Positions 23,991 through 32,697 are shown, counted from the first letter of the stretch. The stretch is 64,000 nucleotides of DNA from Glycomyces terrestris (GCF_003933745.1 NZ_RSEB01000004.1:248001-312000), one strand, 5' to 3'. A program made the numbers and translations. The notes: generated by a model from the sequence alone, not told the origin.

Positions 23991-24752
23991 ATGACCGCCC
24001 TACCGACCGACGCCCTCGCCTGGGGCGCGCTGGCCCTCGGCGCCCTCTTCGTCGGCTTCGCGAAGGCCGGGATCAGCGGGACCTCCTCGATCGCGATCGT
24101 CCTGTTCGCCGCGGTGATGCCCGCGAAGGAGTCGACCGGGGCGATGCTGCTGTGCCTCATCCTCGGCGACCTGTTCGCGATCCGCTACTACTCGCGGCAC
24201 GTGGAGTGGCGCCTCCTCGCGCGCCTGGCGCCGTGGACGGTCCTCGGCGTCGTCGCCGGCGCGCTCGTCCTCGACGCGGTCGACGACGCGGTGGTGCGAC
24301 CGCTCATCGGCGTGATCCTGCTGGCGCTCCTGGCCCTGCAACTGGTCATGACCTACGCCCGCCGCGGCCGCGAGGGGACCCCCGACCTGCCGCCGCTGCT
24401 GCGGCACGGCGCCTCGGCCGCGACCGGCACGGCCGCCGGGGCGGCCACGATGCTCGCGAACGCCGCCGGGCCCGTCATGGTCCTCTACCTGTTCCTCGCC
24501 GGGTTCACCAAGCTCCAGTTCCTCGGCACCATGGCCTGGTTCTTCCTGGCGGTCAACCTGTTCAAGGTCCCCTTCAGCGTGGGCCTGGGCATCGTCGACT
24601 GGTCGACGCTGCTGCTGGCCGCCTGCCTGCTGCCCGCCGTGGCGCTCGGCGCGCTCGCCGGCAGGGCCGTCGTCAAGCGGGTCGCGCAGCGCCAGTTCGA
24701 GATCTGGACGCTGGCGATGACCGCGGTCGGCGCGGCCCTGTTGATCGTCTAG
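23991..24752 (+). CDS. TauE/SafE-family anion exporter
   Basis: This 253-residue inner-membrane protein has about eight helices in two TauE/SafE repeats: GALFVGFAKAGISGTSSIAI in the first and GAAAGAATMLANAAGPVMVL in the second, the latter holding the family's central small-residue motif. Members are linked to export of sulfite, sulfoacetate or similar anions, although many remain untested. The ATG at 23991 is preferred because GAGG lies upstream; an ATG at 23973 would add six residues. Its stop overlaps the stop of the convergent DUF2218 gene through the shared bases CTAG. Confidence 0.85.
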   Translation: MTALPTDALAWGALALGALFVGFAKAGISGTSSIAIVLFAAVMPAKESTGAMLLCLILGDLFAIRYYSRHVEWRLLARLAPWTVLGVVAGALVLDAVDDAVVRPLIGVILLALLALQLVMTYARRGREGTPDLPPLLRHGASAATGTAAGAATMLANAAGPVMVLYLFLAGFTKLQFLGTMAWFFLAVNLFKVPFSVGLGIVDWSTLLLAACLLPAVALGALAGRAVVKRVAQRQFEIWTLAMTAVGAALLIV

Positions 24753-25066
24753 CGCCAGACCACGCGCAGCTTGTCGCGGTGCCCGAGCCGTTCGAGGTGG
24801 ACGGCCAGGGCGTCGCGCAGGTTGCTCAACGACGCGCCGTCGTCGGCGGTCACCAGGAGCGACAAGGACTCCGGGCCGAAGTTCAGCAGGCCCTCCCCGA
24901 TGCCGAAGTCGAGCCGGTAGCCGCCGGGCAGCGGCTCGACCGGGACCTTGCGGCCCAGGAGCTCCGCGAGCAGGTCGGCGTAGGCGGACGACCTGGTGGT
25001 CGCGACCTCGGCCGTGGAGACCAGGAGGACGCCCTGGTCGTCGCGGATGGTAGTCGTCTCGATCAT
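24749..25066 (-). CDS. DUF2218 protein
   Basis: This 105-residue small soluble protein has the DUF2218 pattern: AEVATTRSSAYADLLAELLG, then LLVTADDGASLSNLRDALAV and the end motif HLERLGHRDKLRVVW. The fold is alpha/beta and small; no activity is established, though relatives often lie near metal or siderophore genes. The ATG at 25066 is chosen because GGAGGGGAA precedes it. A good promoter (TTGACA, 18 bases, TAACCT) lies upstream on the minus strand within the spacer shared with the divergent GH127 gene. Confidence 0.82.
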   Translation of the reverse strand: MIETTTIRDDQGVLLVSTAEVATTRSSAYADLLAELLGRKVPVEPLPGGYRLDFGIGEGLLNFGPESLSLLVTADDGASLSNLRDALAVHLERLGHRDKLRVVWR

Positions 25067-25121
25067 GCGTTCCCCTCCGAGAACTGCCGCTTCACTGCCC
25101 CTCGCCGCGGGGTGCATCCGC

Positions 25122-25165
25122 AGGTTAATCACTGCGGGACCCATTTGTCAATGACGACAACAAAT
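25122..25165 (-). promoter_or_regulatory. DUF2218 promoter with overlapping inverted repeats
   Basis: On the minus strand TTGACA (25151 to 25146) and TAACCT (25127 to 25122) are 18 bases apart. The -35 lies within nested inverted repeats: ATTTGT...ACAAAT (25143-25148 with 25160-25165) and TTGTC...GACAA (25145-25149 with 25156-25160). This suggests a repressor site. Confidence 0.5.
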
Positions 25166-25190
25166 CCAGGTGCGGGCGGGTTGCGGCGGG

Positions 25191-25228
25191 TTGACAGGCA
25201 TGTTATCGATAAATATATTGGTATCGAT
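25191..25228 (+). promoter_or_regulatory. GH127 promoter with two ATCGAT elements
   Basis: TTGACA (25191-25196), a 17-base spacer and TATATT (25214-25219) make the most consensus-like promoter in the window. The palindrome TTATCGATAA (25203-25212) sits in the spacer. A second TATCGAT (25222-25228) follows the -10, 18 bases further on. These look like a repeated operator. Confidence 0.65.
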
Positions 25229-25262
25229 GTGATCGTTCACCTACTCCAGTTTGGAGCATCCT

Positions 25263-27992
25263 ATGCCCTCCTCCCCGCTGAGCCGCCGCCGGCTCTTCCA
25301 GGCCGCCGGCGCGGCAGCGGCCGCGGCGGCCGTGACCGCTCCCGGCACCGGGCACGCCGCCGTCGCCCCCGTCCGCGCCGACATCGGCACCCTCGCCCAC
25401 CCCTTCGCCCTCGGCCGCGTCCGGCTGAACGCGGGCCGCTGGCTCGACAACCAGAACCGCACCCTCGCCTACCTCCGCGACGTCGACGTCAACCGCCTCC
25501 TCTACAACTTCCGCGCCAACCACCGCCTCTCCACCGGCGGCGCCGCCGCCAACGGCGGCTGGGACGCCCCGACCTTCCCCTTCCGCACCCACGTCCAGGG
25601 CCACTTCCTCACCGCCTGGGCCCAGGCCTGGGCCGTCCTCGGCGACACCGCCGCCCGCGACAAGGCGAACACGATGGTCGCCGAACTCGCCAAGTGCCAG
25701 AACAACAACGCCGCCGCCGGCTTCAGCGCCGGCTACCTCTCCGGCTTCCCCGAATCCGACTTCACCGCCCTCGAGAACGGCACCCTCACCAACGGCAACG
25801 TCCCCTACTACTGCATCCACAAGACCCTCGCCGGCCTCCTCGACGTCTGGCGCCTCAACGAGAACACCCAGGCCCGCGACGTCCTCCTCGCCCTCGCCGG
25901 CTGGGTCGACACCCGCACCGCCCGCCTCAGCCCCGCCCAGATGCAGACCGTCCTCGGCCGCGAGTTCGGCGGCATGAACGCCGTCCTCACCGACCTCTAC
26001 CAGCAGACCGGCACCGCGCGCTGGCTCACCGCCGCGCAGCGCTTCGACCACGCCGCCGTCTTCGACCCGCTCGCGAGCGGCCGGGACGCGCTCAACGGCC
26101 TCCACGCGAACACCCAGGTGCCCAAGGCGATCGGGGCCGCCCGCGAGTACAAGGCCACCGGCACGGCCCGCTACCGCACCATCGCCGACAACTTCTGGTC
26201 CATCGTCACCGCCGCCCACACCTACGCCATCGGCGGCAACTCCGAGGCCGAGCACTTCCGGCCCGCCAACGCCATCGCCGCCTACCTCGACACCGACACG
26301 TGCGAGGGCTGCAACACCTACAACATGCTCAAGCTCACCCGCGAGCTGTGGCAGCTCGACCCCGAGGACGCCGGCTACTTCGACTACTACGAGCGCGCCC
26401 TCCTCAACCACCTCATCGGCTGGCAGGACCCCGGCAGCGCCCACGGGCACATCACCTACTTCACGCCCCTGAACCCCGGCGGCCGCCGCGGCGTCGGCCC
26501 GGCCTGGGGCGGCGGCACCTGGTCGACCGACTACAACTCGTTCTGGTGCTGCCAGGGCACCGGCATCGAGACGTTCACCAAGCTCATGGACTCGGTGTAC
26601 TTCCACAACGGCACCACGCTGTGGGTGAACCTCTACACGCCCTCGACCCTCACCTGGTCCGAGCGCGGCATCACCGTCACCCAGACCACGACCTACCCCG
26701 TCGGCGACACCACCACCCTCACCGTCACCGGCACCGCCGCCGGCTCCTGGACGATGCGCCTGCGGATCCCCGCCTGGACCACCGGCGCCACCGTGAGCGT
26801 CAACGGCGCCGCCCAGAACGTCACCGCCGCGCCCGGCACCTACGCGACCCTCACCCGCACCTGGGCCGCCGGCGACACCGTCACCCTCCGCCTGCCGATG
26901 AGCCTGGACCTGGAGCCCGCCAACGACAACGCGAACGTCGCCGCCGCCGTCTTCGGCCCCACCGTCCTCTCCGGGAACTACGGGTCCACGGCCTTGAGCG
27001 CCCTGCCGGTGCTCGACCCCGACTCGATCCGGCGCACCAGCACCTCCTCGCTCGCGTTCACCGCCACCGCGAACGGCGCCGCCGTGAACCTCGGCCCCTT
27101 CTGGGACGCCCACGGCCACAACTACACCGTCTACTGGAACACCGGCGGCGGCAGCACCGACGCCCCCGCCTTCAAGCTCTACAACGCCGCCTCGAACCTC
27201 GTCCTGGGCGTCCAGGACATGTCGACCGCCGACGGCGGCCTCGCCCTCCAGTGGAACGACACGGGCACCGCCGACCACTACTGGGAGCCCGTCGTCTCCG
27301 GCTCGGCCCTGAAGCTCCGCAACCGCAACAGCGGCAAGGTCCTCGGCGTCCAGGACATGTCCACGGCCGACAACGCCCCGGCCCTCCAGTGGGCCGACAA
27401 CGGCACCGCCGACCACCTGTGGACCCCCGTCGACCAGGGCGACGGCACCCACAAGCTCCGCAACGCCCACAGCGGCAAGCTCCTCGGCATCCTCAACGGC
27501 TCGACCTCGGCCGGCGCCCAGGCCGTGCAGGCCCCCGACGACGGGACCGCCGACAACCGCTGGCGCTTCGTCCCCGTCGGCGCGCGGCGCATCCAGAACG
27601 TCAACAGCGGCCTCGTCCTGGGCGTCCAGAACATGTCGACCGCCAACGGGGGCCTGGTGATCCAGTGGACCGACAACGGCACCGCCGACCACCTGTGGAC
27701 CGCCGTACTCGACACCGGCGGCTACTTCCGGCTGCGCAACGCCAACAGCGCCAAGGTCCTCGGCGTCGAGAACGCCTCCACCGCCAACGGCGCCCGCGCC
27801 GTGCAGTGGGACGACAACGGCACGGCCGACCACCGCTGGCGCCTGCGGTGGGGGAGCGGGAACGCCTTCCGCATCCAGTGCGCCAACGGCGGCCGCGTCC
27901 TCGGCGTCTCCGGCGCCTCGACCGCCACCGGCGCCCAGGTCGTCCTCTGGGACGACAACGGCACCGCCGACCACCTGTGGCGCTTCATCTGA
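25263..27992 (+). CDS. Secreted GH127 beta-L-arabinofuranosidase-like enzyme with ricin-type lectin repeats
   Basis: This 909-residue precursor has a Tat signal (SRRRLFQAAGAAAAAAAVTA), implying export after folding, consistent with a metal-binding enzyme. Residues about 40-620 form the GH127 (alpha/alpha)6 barrel and beta domain. The expected catalytic Zn site is present: CEGC with Glu348 and Cys350, and WCCQGTG with Cys429-Cys430, matching Glu338, Cys340, Cys417 (nucleophile) and Cys418 of HypBA1. Residues about 636-909 hold six ricin-like repeats of about 45 residues (LGVQDMSTADG, QW.DNGTADHLW), forming two beta-trefoils that should bind plant glycans. The ATG at 25263 has GGAG six bases before it. 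The likely substrate is an arabinose-containing plant polymer. Confidence 0.9.
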   Translation: MPSSPLSRRRLFQAAGAAAAAAAVTAPGTGHAAVAPVRADIGTLAHPFALGRVRLNAGRWLDNQNRTLAYLRDVDVNRLLYNFRANHRLSTGGAAANGGWDAPTFPFRTHVQGHFLTAWAQAWAVLGDTAARDKANTMVAELAKCQNNNAAAGFSAGYLSGFPESDFTALENGTLTNGNVPYYCIHKTLAGLLDVWRLNENTQARDVLLALAGWVDTRTARLSPAQMQTVLGREFGGMNAVLTDLYQQTGTARWLTAAQRFDHAAVFDPLASGRDALNGLHANTQVPKAIGAAREYKATGTARYRTIADNFWSIVTAAHTYAIGGNSEAEHFRPANAIAAYLDTDTCEGCNTYNMLKLTRELWQLDPEDAGYFDYYERALLNHLIGWQDPGSAHGHITYFTPLNPGGRRGVGPAWGGGTWSTDYNSFWCCQGTGIETFTKLMDSVYFHNGTTLWVNLYTPSTLTWSERGITVTQTTTYPVGDTTTLTVTGTAAGSWTMRLRIPAWTTGATVSVNGAAQNVTAAPGTYATLTRTWAAGDTVTLRLPMSLDLEPANDNANVAAAVFGPTVLSGNYGSTALSALPVLDPDSIRRTSTSSLAFTATANGAAVNLGPFWDAHGHNYTVYWNTGGGSTDAPAFKLYNAASNLVLGVQDMSTADGGLALQWNDTGTADHYWEPVVSGSALKLRNRNSGKVLGVQDMSTADNAPALQWADNGTADHLWTPVDQGDGTHKLRNAHSGKLLGILNGSTSAGAQAVQAPDDGTADNRWRFVPVGARRIQNVNSGLVLGVQNMSTANGGLVIQWTDNGTADHLWTAVLDTGGYFRLRNANSAKVLGVENASTANGARAVQWDDNGTADHRWRLRWGSGNAFRIQCANGGRVLGVSGASTATGAQVVLWDDNGTADHLWRFI
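27168..27989 (+). repeat. Six in-frame lectin-repeat units
   Basis: Six imperfect units of about 130-140 bases encode the ricin-type repeats at the end of the GH127 gene. Segments for LGVQ(D/N)MSTA and DNGTADHLW recur almost unchanged at the protein level. Repeat-mediated variation in copy number is possible. Confidence 0.7.
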
Positions 27993-28009
27993 CCTCCACT
28001 TCGACCTTC

Positions 28010-28046
28010 GGGCCGGAATCCCTTGCACTGCAGGGGATTCCGGCCC
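28010..28046 (+). terminator. Terminator of the GH127 gene
   Basis: Thirteen perfectly paired bases (28010-28022 with 28034-28046) around an 11-base loop, 17 bases after the stop. It separates the GH127 gene from the following sugar cluster. Confidence 0.75.
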
Positions 28047-28168
28047 GTTCCGCGTCCGTCGCCGGCAGCCGGATCGACGGCGGCCCTTGCCAACCATGCG
28101 GTTGCCCAAGTAGCATCCACTACTCCACAGGGGAACTTCGATGTGGCTTAGGTCACATCACGCTGCGG

Positions 28169-28241
28169 TTGTTCACGGTCACGCGATCCCCTATATTCCA
28201 TGTGTAAGCATTTCATGTACAAGCATATTAGGTATATGCAT
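28169..28241 (+). promoter_or_regulatory. Promoter and three direct repeats before the sugar cluster
   Basis: TTGTTC (28169-28174), 17 bases and TATATT (28192-28197) form a plausible promoter starting near 28204. From there three 10-base repeats lie exactly 15 bases apart: GTGTAAGCAT (28202-28211), GTACAAGCAT (28217-28226) and GTATATGCAT (28232-28241). They cover the start site and run up to the ribosome site. They probably bind a repressor. Confidence 0.55.
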
Positions 28242-28251
28242 GGAGGTGACG

Positions 28252-29442
28252 ATGGTACGGGTGCCGCGATTCGACCGCGAGGTGATCGCCGACGGACTCA
28301 CCGACGGGTACTGGATCCAAGCCGTCGACCTCGACGGCAGCGGACGCCCCGGACTCCTGACCTCCGGGCTGGCCGAAGGCGTCGTCCGCTGGTACGCCAA
28401 CCCCGGCTGGACCGAGCACACCATCGCCGAACTCACCCAGCCCGTCGCGTTCGACGCCGCCGACCTCACCGGCGACGGCCTCCCCGACCTCGTGGTCTGC
28501 CACGACTACGGCGAGAGCATGTACGCGCACAAGCCCGACGACGGCCTCGTCTCCTGGCTCCGCAACCCCGGCTCCCCGAGCGGGCACTGGGAGCGGCGGC
28601 GCATCGGACAGCTCGTCTCGGCCCACCGGCTGCGGTTCGGCCACTACACCGGCACCGAAGGGCTGCAACTGCTCGCGCTCCCCGTCGTCGGCGGCGCCGG
28701 CGGCCGCGCCGGCATGGAGCAGCCCGCGAACATCACCGTCTACGAACCCCCCGCCGACCTCCTCACCGCCGAGGAGTGGCCCGTCGCCGCCGTCGACGAC
28801 GGCTCGTTCGGCATCCTCCACGACTACACCCGCTTCGGCGCCGACCCCGACGGCCGCGAACGGCTCCTCGTCGCCAGCCGCGAAGGGCTCAGCGCCTACG
28901 GCTGGGACGCCCGCGCCGCGGACTGGACCGCCACCCGCATCGGCGCGGGCGAGCAGGGCCAGCGCGACCGCACCGGCTTCGCCGGCAGCAGCAGCGTCGC
29001 CGCGGGAGCGCTGCCCTCGCAAGGGCTCCGCTACGCCGCCGCGCTCGAACCCTTCCACGGCAACACCGTCGCGGTCTACACCGACACCGGCGCCGGGCCC
29101 TGGGAGCGGACCGTCCTCGACGTCTACGGCGACCCCAACGAGGCCGGCGAAGGCCCCGGCCACCACGTGGTCGCCGCCGACTTCGACGGCGACGGCGAGG
29201 ACGAGTTCCTCGTCGCCCTGCGCGGACCCGAACCGTGGCAGGGCGTCTTCTACTACAAGGCGATCGACGCGGCCGCCGGCCTGTGGGTCAAGCGGCGCGT
29301 CTCGCGGGACTCCGCCGCCCGCATCGCGGTGGCCGACTTCAACGGCGACGGCCGCCTCGACTTCGCCACCATCGGCTACTGCACCCCCGGCTACTTCCTC
29401 GCCGACGACCCCACCGTTGCGGTCTTCCACAACCTCGGCTGA
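28252..29442 (+). CDS. FG-GAP/VCBS beta-propeller protein, first gene of sugar cluster
   Basis: This 396-residue protein has no signal peptide or membrane helix, so it is probably cytoplasmic, which is unusual for FG-GAP proteins. Calcium-binding-type FG-GAP motifs recur: DLDGSGRPGLL, DLTGDGLPDLV, DFDGDGEDEFLVA and DFNGDGRLDFAT, consistent with a seven-bladed propeller. The C-terminal part (WQGVFYYKAID, RIAVADFNGDGRLDFATIGY) reminds me of the propeller domain of aldos-2-ulose dehydratase, an enzyme of 1,5-anhydrofructose metabolism, but that is from memory. The ATG at 28252 has GGAGG five bases upstream; an ATG at 28240 lies within the repeats. It heads a five-gene operon-like run. Confidence 0.7.
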   Translation: MVRVPRFDREVIADGLTDGYWIQAVDLDGSGRPGLLTSGLAEGVVRWYANPGWTEHTIAELTQPVAFDAADLTGDGLPDLVVCHDYGESMYAHKPDDGLVSWLRNPGSPSGHWERRRIGQLVSAHRLRFGHYTGTEGLQLLALPVVGGAGGRAGMEQPANITVYEPPADLLTAEEWPVAAVDDGSFGILHDYTRFGADPDGRERLLVASREGLSAYGWDARAADWTATRIGAGEQGQRDRTGFAGSSSVAAGALPSQGLRYAAALEPFHGNTVAVYTDTGAGPWERTVLDVYGDPNEAGEGPGHHVVAADFDGDGEDEFLVALRGPEPWQGVFYYKAIDAAAGLWVKRRVSRDSAARIAVADFNGDGRLDFATIGYCTPGYFLADDPTVAVFHNLG

Positions 29443-29478
29443 TCTCCCCACCGCTCAGACCAACCGAAGGAACACCCG

Positions 29479-30138
29479 ATGGCGCCACGCGCGTTCTACC
29501 TCTACGGCGGCTGGCCGGGCCACCGCCCCTACGACGTCGCCGACTGGGCCGTGGCCCAGATGGAGCTCCTCGGCATCACCGTCGACGCCGTCAACGACCC
29601 CTACCGCCTCGAACAGGACCTGACCGGCTACGACCTCGTCGTCATCGGCTGGACCCAGGCCCACCCCACCGAGAACCTCACCGTCCGCCAGGAGGACAGC
29701 CTCCTCCACGCCGTCGAGCACGGCACCGGCGTCGCCGGCTGGCACGGCATGGGCGCCTCCTTCCGCGCCAGCCTCCGCTACAACCACCTCGTGGGCGGCA
29801 ACTGCGTCTCCCACCCCGGCGGCGAGGGCGTCGAGGTCCCCTACAAGGTCCACATCACCGACCCCGACCACCCCGTCACCGCCGGAGTGTCCGACTTCGA
29901 CGTCGCCTCCGAGCAGTACTACATGCACGTCGACCCCACCAACCACGTCCTGGCCGAGACCGTGTTCAGCGGCGAGCACCTGCCCTGGATCGACGGCTAC
30001 CGGATGCCGGTCGCCTGGACCCGCACCTGGGGGAGGGGCCGCGTCTTCTACTGCTCGGTCGGCCACTACCCCAAGGACCTCGACACGCCCGACGCGACCC
30101 GCCTGGTCCGCCAGGGCATCGCCTGGGCCTGCCGCTGA
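29479..30138 (+). CDS. ThuA-domain protein
   Basis: This 219-residue protein fits the ThuA (trehalose utilisation) family, which has a class I glutamine amidotransferase-like fold without the usual catalytic set. Matching segments are FYLYGGWPGHRPYD at the start, GTGVAGWHGMGASFR in the centre and FYCSVGHYPKDLDTPDA near the end, the last being a ThuA hallmark (GH...). ThuA proteins occur with sugar and inositol catabolic genes, often beside dehydrogenases, but their reaction is not firmly known. It begins 36 bases after the FG-GAP gene. Confidence 0.85.
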   Translation: MAPRAFYLYGGWPGHRPYDVADWAVAQMELLGITVDAVNDPYRLEQDLTGYDLVVIGWTQAHPTENLTVRQEDSLLHAVEHGTGVAGWHGMGASFRASLRYNHLVGGNCVSHPGGEGVEVPYKVHITDPDHPVTAGVSDFDVASEQYYMHVDPTNHVLAETVFSGEHLPWIDGYRMPVAWTRTWGRGRVFYCSVGHYPKDLDTPDATRLVRQGIAWACR

Positions 30139-30282
30139 CGCGGGCCCTCCCCGCCGCCCGCCGCGGCCGCGCACACCGCCGTGCCCGCCGCGCCCCCGAC
30201 CGTGCCCTCGCCGGCGCGCGCCCGAACCGGGCCGCGCTCCCCGCCGAATCGAGCAACCCTCCGAAGCACAGAGGACGGTGCC

Positions 30283-31440
30283 ATGCACAACCCTGCCGTG
30301 AACCGCGTCCCCGCCCGCCTGGGCGTGGGCCCCATGTCCAAGAACGCGGTCGACGCCGCGATCGACGTCGCCTACCGCAACCGCCGCCCCATCATGCTCA
30401 TCCCCAGCCGCCGCCAGGTCGAGGCCCAGTCCCAGGGCGGCGGCTACGTCGAGGGCTGGAGCACCGAGACCTTCGCCCAGTACGTGCGCTCCCGCGACCC
30501 CGAGGGGCTCCTCCTGCTCTGCCGCGACCACGGCGGGCCCTACCAGAACCCGCGCGAGAAGCAGCAGCGCTACAGCCTGAGCGAGGCCCTCAAGTCCGCC
30601 GCGCTGTCCTATGAGGAGGACATCCGGCAGGGCTTCGACCTGCTCCACATCGACACCTCCGTCGGCCTCGACGGGACCGCGCCCGTCGAGGCGGCGATCG
30701 ACCGCGCCGTCGAGCTGTACGCCGGGGCGGTCGAGTACGCCGCCTCCCAGGGCGCCCGGCCGATGTTCGAGATCGGGTTCGAGGACCAGGGACCCGACAC
30801 CAACGACCCGGCCGAGTTCGAGGAGCAGGTCGGCGCCGCGCTCGCCCGGCTGCGGGCCGCGGGCCTGCCCGACCCCGTCTTCATCGTGGCGCAGACCGGC
30901 ACCAAGGTCCTGGAGACGGTCAACGTCGGCGCGCTCACCCTGGCGCCGTTCGCCGTCGCCTCCACCGTGCGGGCGCTCGCCGCGGCCACCCGCCGCCACG
31001 GCGTCGCCCTCAAGGCCCACAACTGCGACTACCTGACCCGCGAGCAGCTGCGCCACCTCGACCGGGCCGGCGTCGACGCGCTCAACGTCGCCCCCGAGTT
31101 CGGGGTGGTCGAGAGCCGCGCGCTCGCCGCGCTGCTGCGCGAGCTCGGGCTCAACGTCCAGCTGGAGCGGTTCCTGGCCCTGTCCTACGAGTCCCGCTCC
31201 TGGGAGAAGTGGATGCGGCCGGGCACCCTCGCGAGCGACACCGACCGGGCCCCCATCTCGGGCCACTACGTGTTCGCGACCGACGCCTTCCGCGACATCA
31301 AGGAGGCCGCCCGCGACCGCGCCGAGCGCCGCGGCATCGACCTGGACGCGCGCCTGCGGGACGCGGTCGCCGCCGCCATCGAGCACTACAGCGCCGCGCT
31401 GCCGGTCACCGAGGCCGTCAAGCAGCCCGTCGCCGCCTAG
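30283..31440 (+). CDS. GatZ/KbaZ-like tagatose-bisphosphate aldolase subunit family protein
   Basis: This 385-residue protein aligns by eye with GatZ/KbaZ, the non-catalytic partner of class II tagatose-bisphosphate aldolase: IMLIPSRRQVEAQSQGGGYV (GatZ: LIEATSNQVNQFGGY), CRDHGGPYQNP (GatZ: GGDHLGPN), DLLHIDTSVGLDG and LKAHNCDYLT (GatZ: EAHSTDYQT). The fold should be a TIM barrel. No catalytic GatY-type class II aldolase is encoded in the window, so it may act alone, perhaps as an epimerase or aldolase. The ATG at 30283 has AGAGGA upstream. It is followed 12 bases later by a kinase-like gene, so a phosphorylated sugar is a likely intermediate. Confidence 0.72.
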   Translation: MHNPAVNRVPARLGVGPMSKNAVDAAIDVAYRNRRPIMLIPSRRQVEAQSQGGGYVEGWSTETFAQYVRSRDPEGLLLLCRDHGGPYQNPREKQQRYSLSEALKSAALSYEEDIRQGFDLLHIDTSVGLDGTAPVEAAIDRAVELYAGAVEYAASQGARPMFEIGFEDQGPDTNDPAEFEEQVGAALARLRAAGLPDPVFIVAQTGTKVLETVNVGALTLAPFAVASTVRALAAATRRHGVALKAHNCDYLTREQLRHLDRAGVDALNVAPEFGVVESRALAALLRELGLNVQLERFLALSYESRSWEKWMRPGTLASDTDRAPISGHYVFATDAFRDIKEAARDRAERRGIDLDARLRDAVAAAIEHYSAALPVTEAVKQPVAA

Positions 31441-31452
31441 AGAGGACGCCGC

Positions 31453-32697
31453 ATGAACACCCGACAGACCGTCGCCCCCCTGGACGCCACCGACATCGAG
31501 GACGTCGAAGCGCGCGTCCTCGCCGACCTCGTCGACCGCATGGGCGCGGTCGCCAGCGAGGAGCTGACCGAGGGCGGCTCCCCGGCCCGCCTCGTCCGCG
31601 TCTCGCTGCCCGACGGCCCCGACCAGGTCGTCAAGCTCCTGGTCGACCTCCCCGGCGCGGTCGACGGCCACGACCTCGAGTCGTTCCGCGTCAAGATCCG
31701 CCAGATCGAGAAGGTCCGCCGGGACGCCCCCGAGCTCCGGGACGTCTACACCGAGCTGTCCTCGGAGTTCTACGGGGACGAATGGGCCGCGTACACGATG
31801 CCGTTCTACCCCAACCGCGACATCGCCGAGCCGCTGCGGCGCGGCGAGGCGCCCGGGGAGCGGTACGAGACCGAGCTCAAGGCGATCCTGAGCGACCTCA
31901 TCGGCCACGGCTACCTGCGCGAGCGCACGCCCGCCGACCGCGGGCAGATCGCCGACATCCACGGCGACCGGCTCTCGCGCCGGTTCTGGCTGCTGCGCCA
32001 GTACCTCCCGGCCGAGCTGACCGAGGCCGACCGGATCACCGTCAACGGCGTCTCGTGCCGCAACCCGCTCGAACTCGCCATGCGGGTCATCGAGGACCCG
32101 GCCCTGACCGCGGGCATCGACCCGCCCCACCTGTTCCACCCCGTGCACGGGGACCTGAACACCCGCAACATCCTGGTCACCGACGGGGACCGGCTCGCGG
32201 CAGGCGGCGGCGGGTACCGCATCATCGACCCGCGCGGCACCCTCGACCCGTGGGACCCCGCGTACGACCTGGCGAAGATCCTCTTCAGCTTCACGGTCTG
32301 GGACCCGGGGCTGCGCAAGGGCTTCGACATGGCGTCCACCGCGGACGGCTGGACCGTGGCGATCCGGGGCGGGAACTACCCGTCCTACCTGGAGGCCGCG
32401 CACGGGCTGCTGCCGCTCATGCGCTCGCTGGAGCCGTTCCGCGAGATGACCGCGGGCGACCCCGGCTGGGAGAGCCGGTACCTGCTCGGGCACGCCTTCC
32501 ACCTGCTCGGCGAGGCGGCCTGCCGCCTCTCGGACATCAAGAAGCGCACCAACGAGGACGACGACGCCGCGCTCAGCCCGATCGACCTCGCCCAGGGCCA
32601 CTACCTGTACGGGGTGCTGTTCCTGGAGAACGCGGTCCGGCAGCTGGAGACCGGCGGCGCCGTCTCCCAGCACGAGGCGCTCCGGCTCCTCGGGTGA
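31453..32697 (+). CDS. APH-fold phosphotransferase, probable sugar kinase
   Basis: This 414-residue protein has the aminoglycoside-phosphotransferase/protein-kinase-like fold. Key motifs are VHGDLNTRNIL (catalytic loop with the HGD aspartate and Mg-binding Asn) and RIIDPRGTLDPWDPAYDLAKIL (metal-binding Asp in place of DFG). The N-terminal lobe includes LPDGPDQVVKLLV, with the ATP-binding Lys. It lies within an operon-like run of sugar genes, so it more likely phosphorylates a sugar or polyol than an antibiotic. Spacing from the GatZ-like gene is 12 bases, with AGAGGACGCC as the ribosome site. A long perfect hairpin follows before the HAD gene. Confidence 0.75.
   Translation: MNTRQTVAPLDATDIEDVEARVLADLVDRMGAVASEELTEGGSPARLVRVSLPDGPDQVVKLLVDLPGAVDGHDLESFRVKIRQIEKVRRDAPELRDVYTELSSEFYGDEWAAYTMPFYPNRDIAEPLRRGEAPGERYETELKAILSDLIGHGYLRERTPADRGQIADIHGDRLSRRFWLLRQYLPAELTEADRITVNGVSCRNPLELAMRVIEDPALTAGIDPPHLFHPVHGDLNTRNILVTDGDRLAAGGGGYRIIDPRGTLDPWDPAYDLAKILFSFTVWDPGLRKGFDMASTADGWTVAIRGGNYPSYLEAAHGLLPLMRSLEPFREMTAGDPGWESRYLLGHAFHLLGEAACRLSDIKKRTNEDDDAALSPIDLAQGHYLYGVLFLENAVRQLETGGAVSQHEALRLLG

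Noticed and set aside
25203-28109. A long minus-strand frame opposite the GH127 gene
   Set aside because: Gly/Val/Glu-rich antisense shadow caused by extreme third-position GC; the opposite strand encodes a clear enzyme.
23663-28207. A plus-strand frame of more than 1500 codons
   Set aside because: It is Arg/Pro-rich shadow of the GNAT, TauE, DUF2218 and GH127 genes in another frame and has no protein-like composition.
28193-28241. Direct repeats as a replication or plasmid iteron set
   Set aside because: Only three copies, placed between a promoter and a start codon, with no replication gene nearby; a regulatory role fits better.
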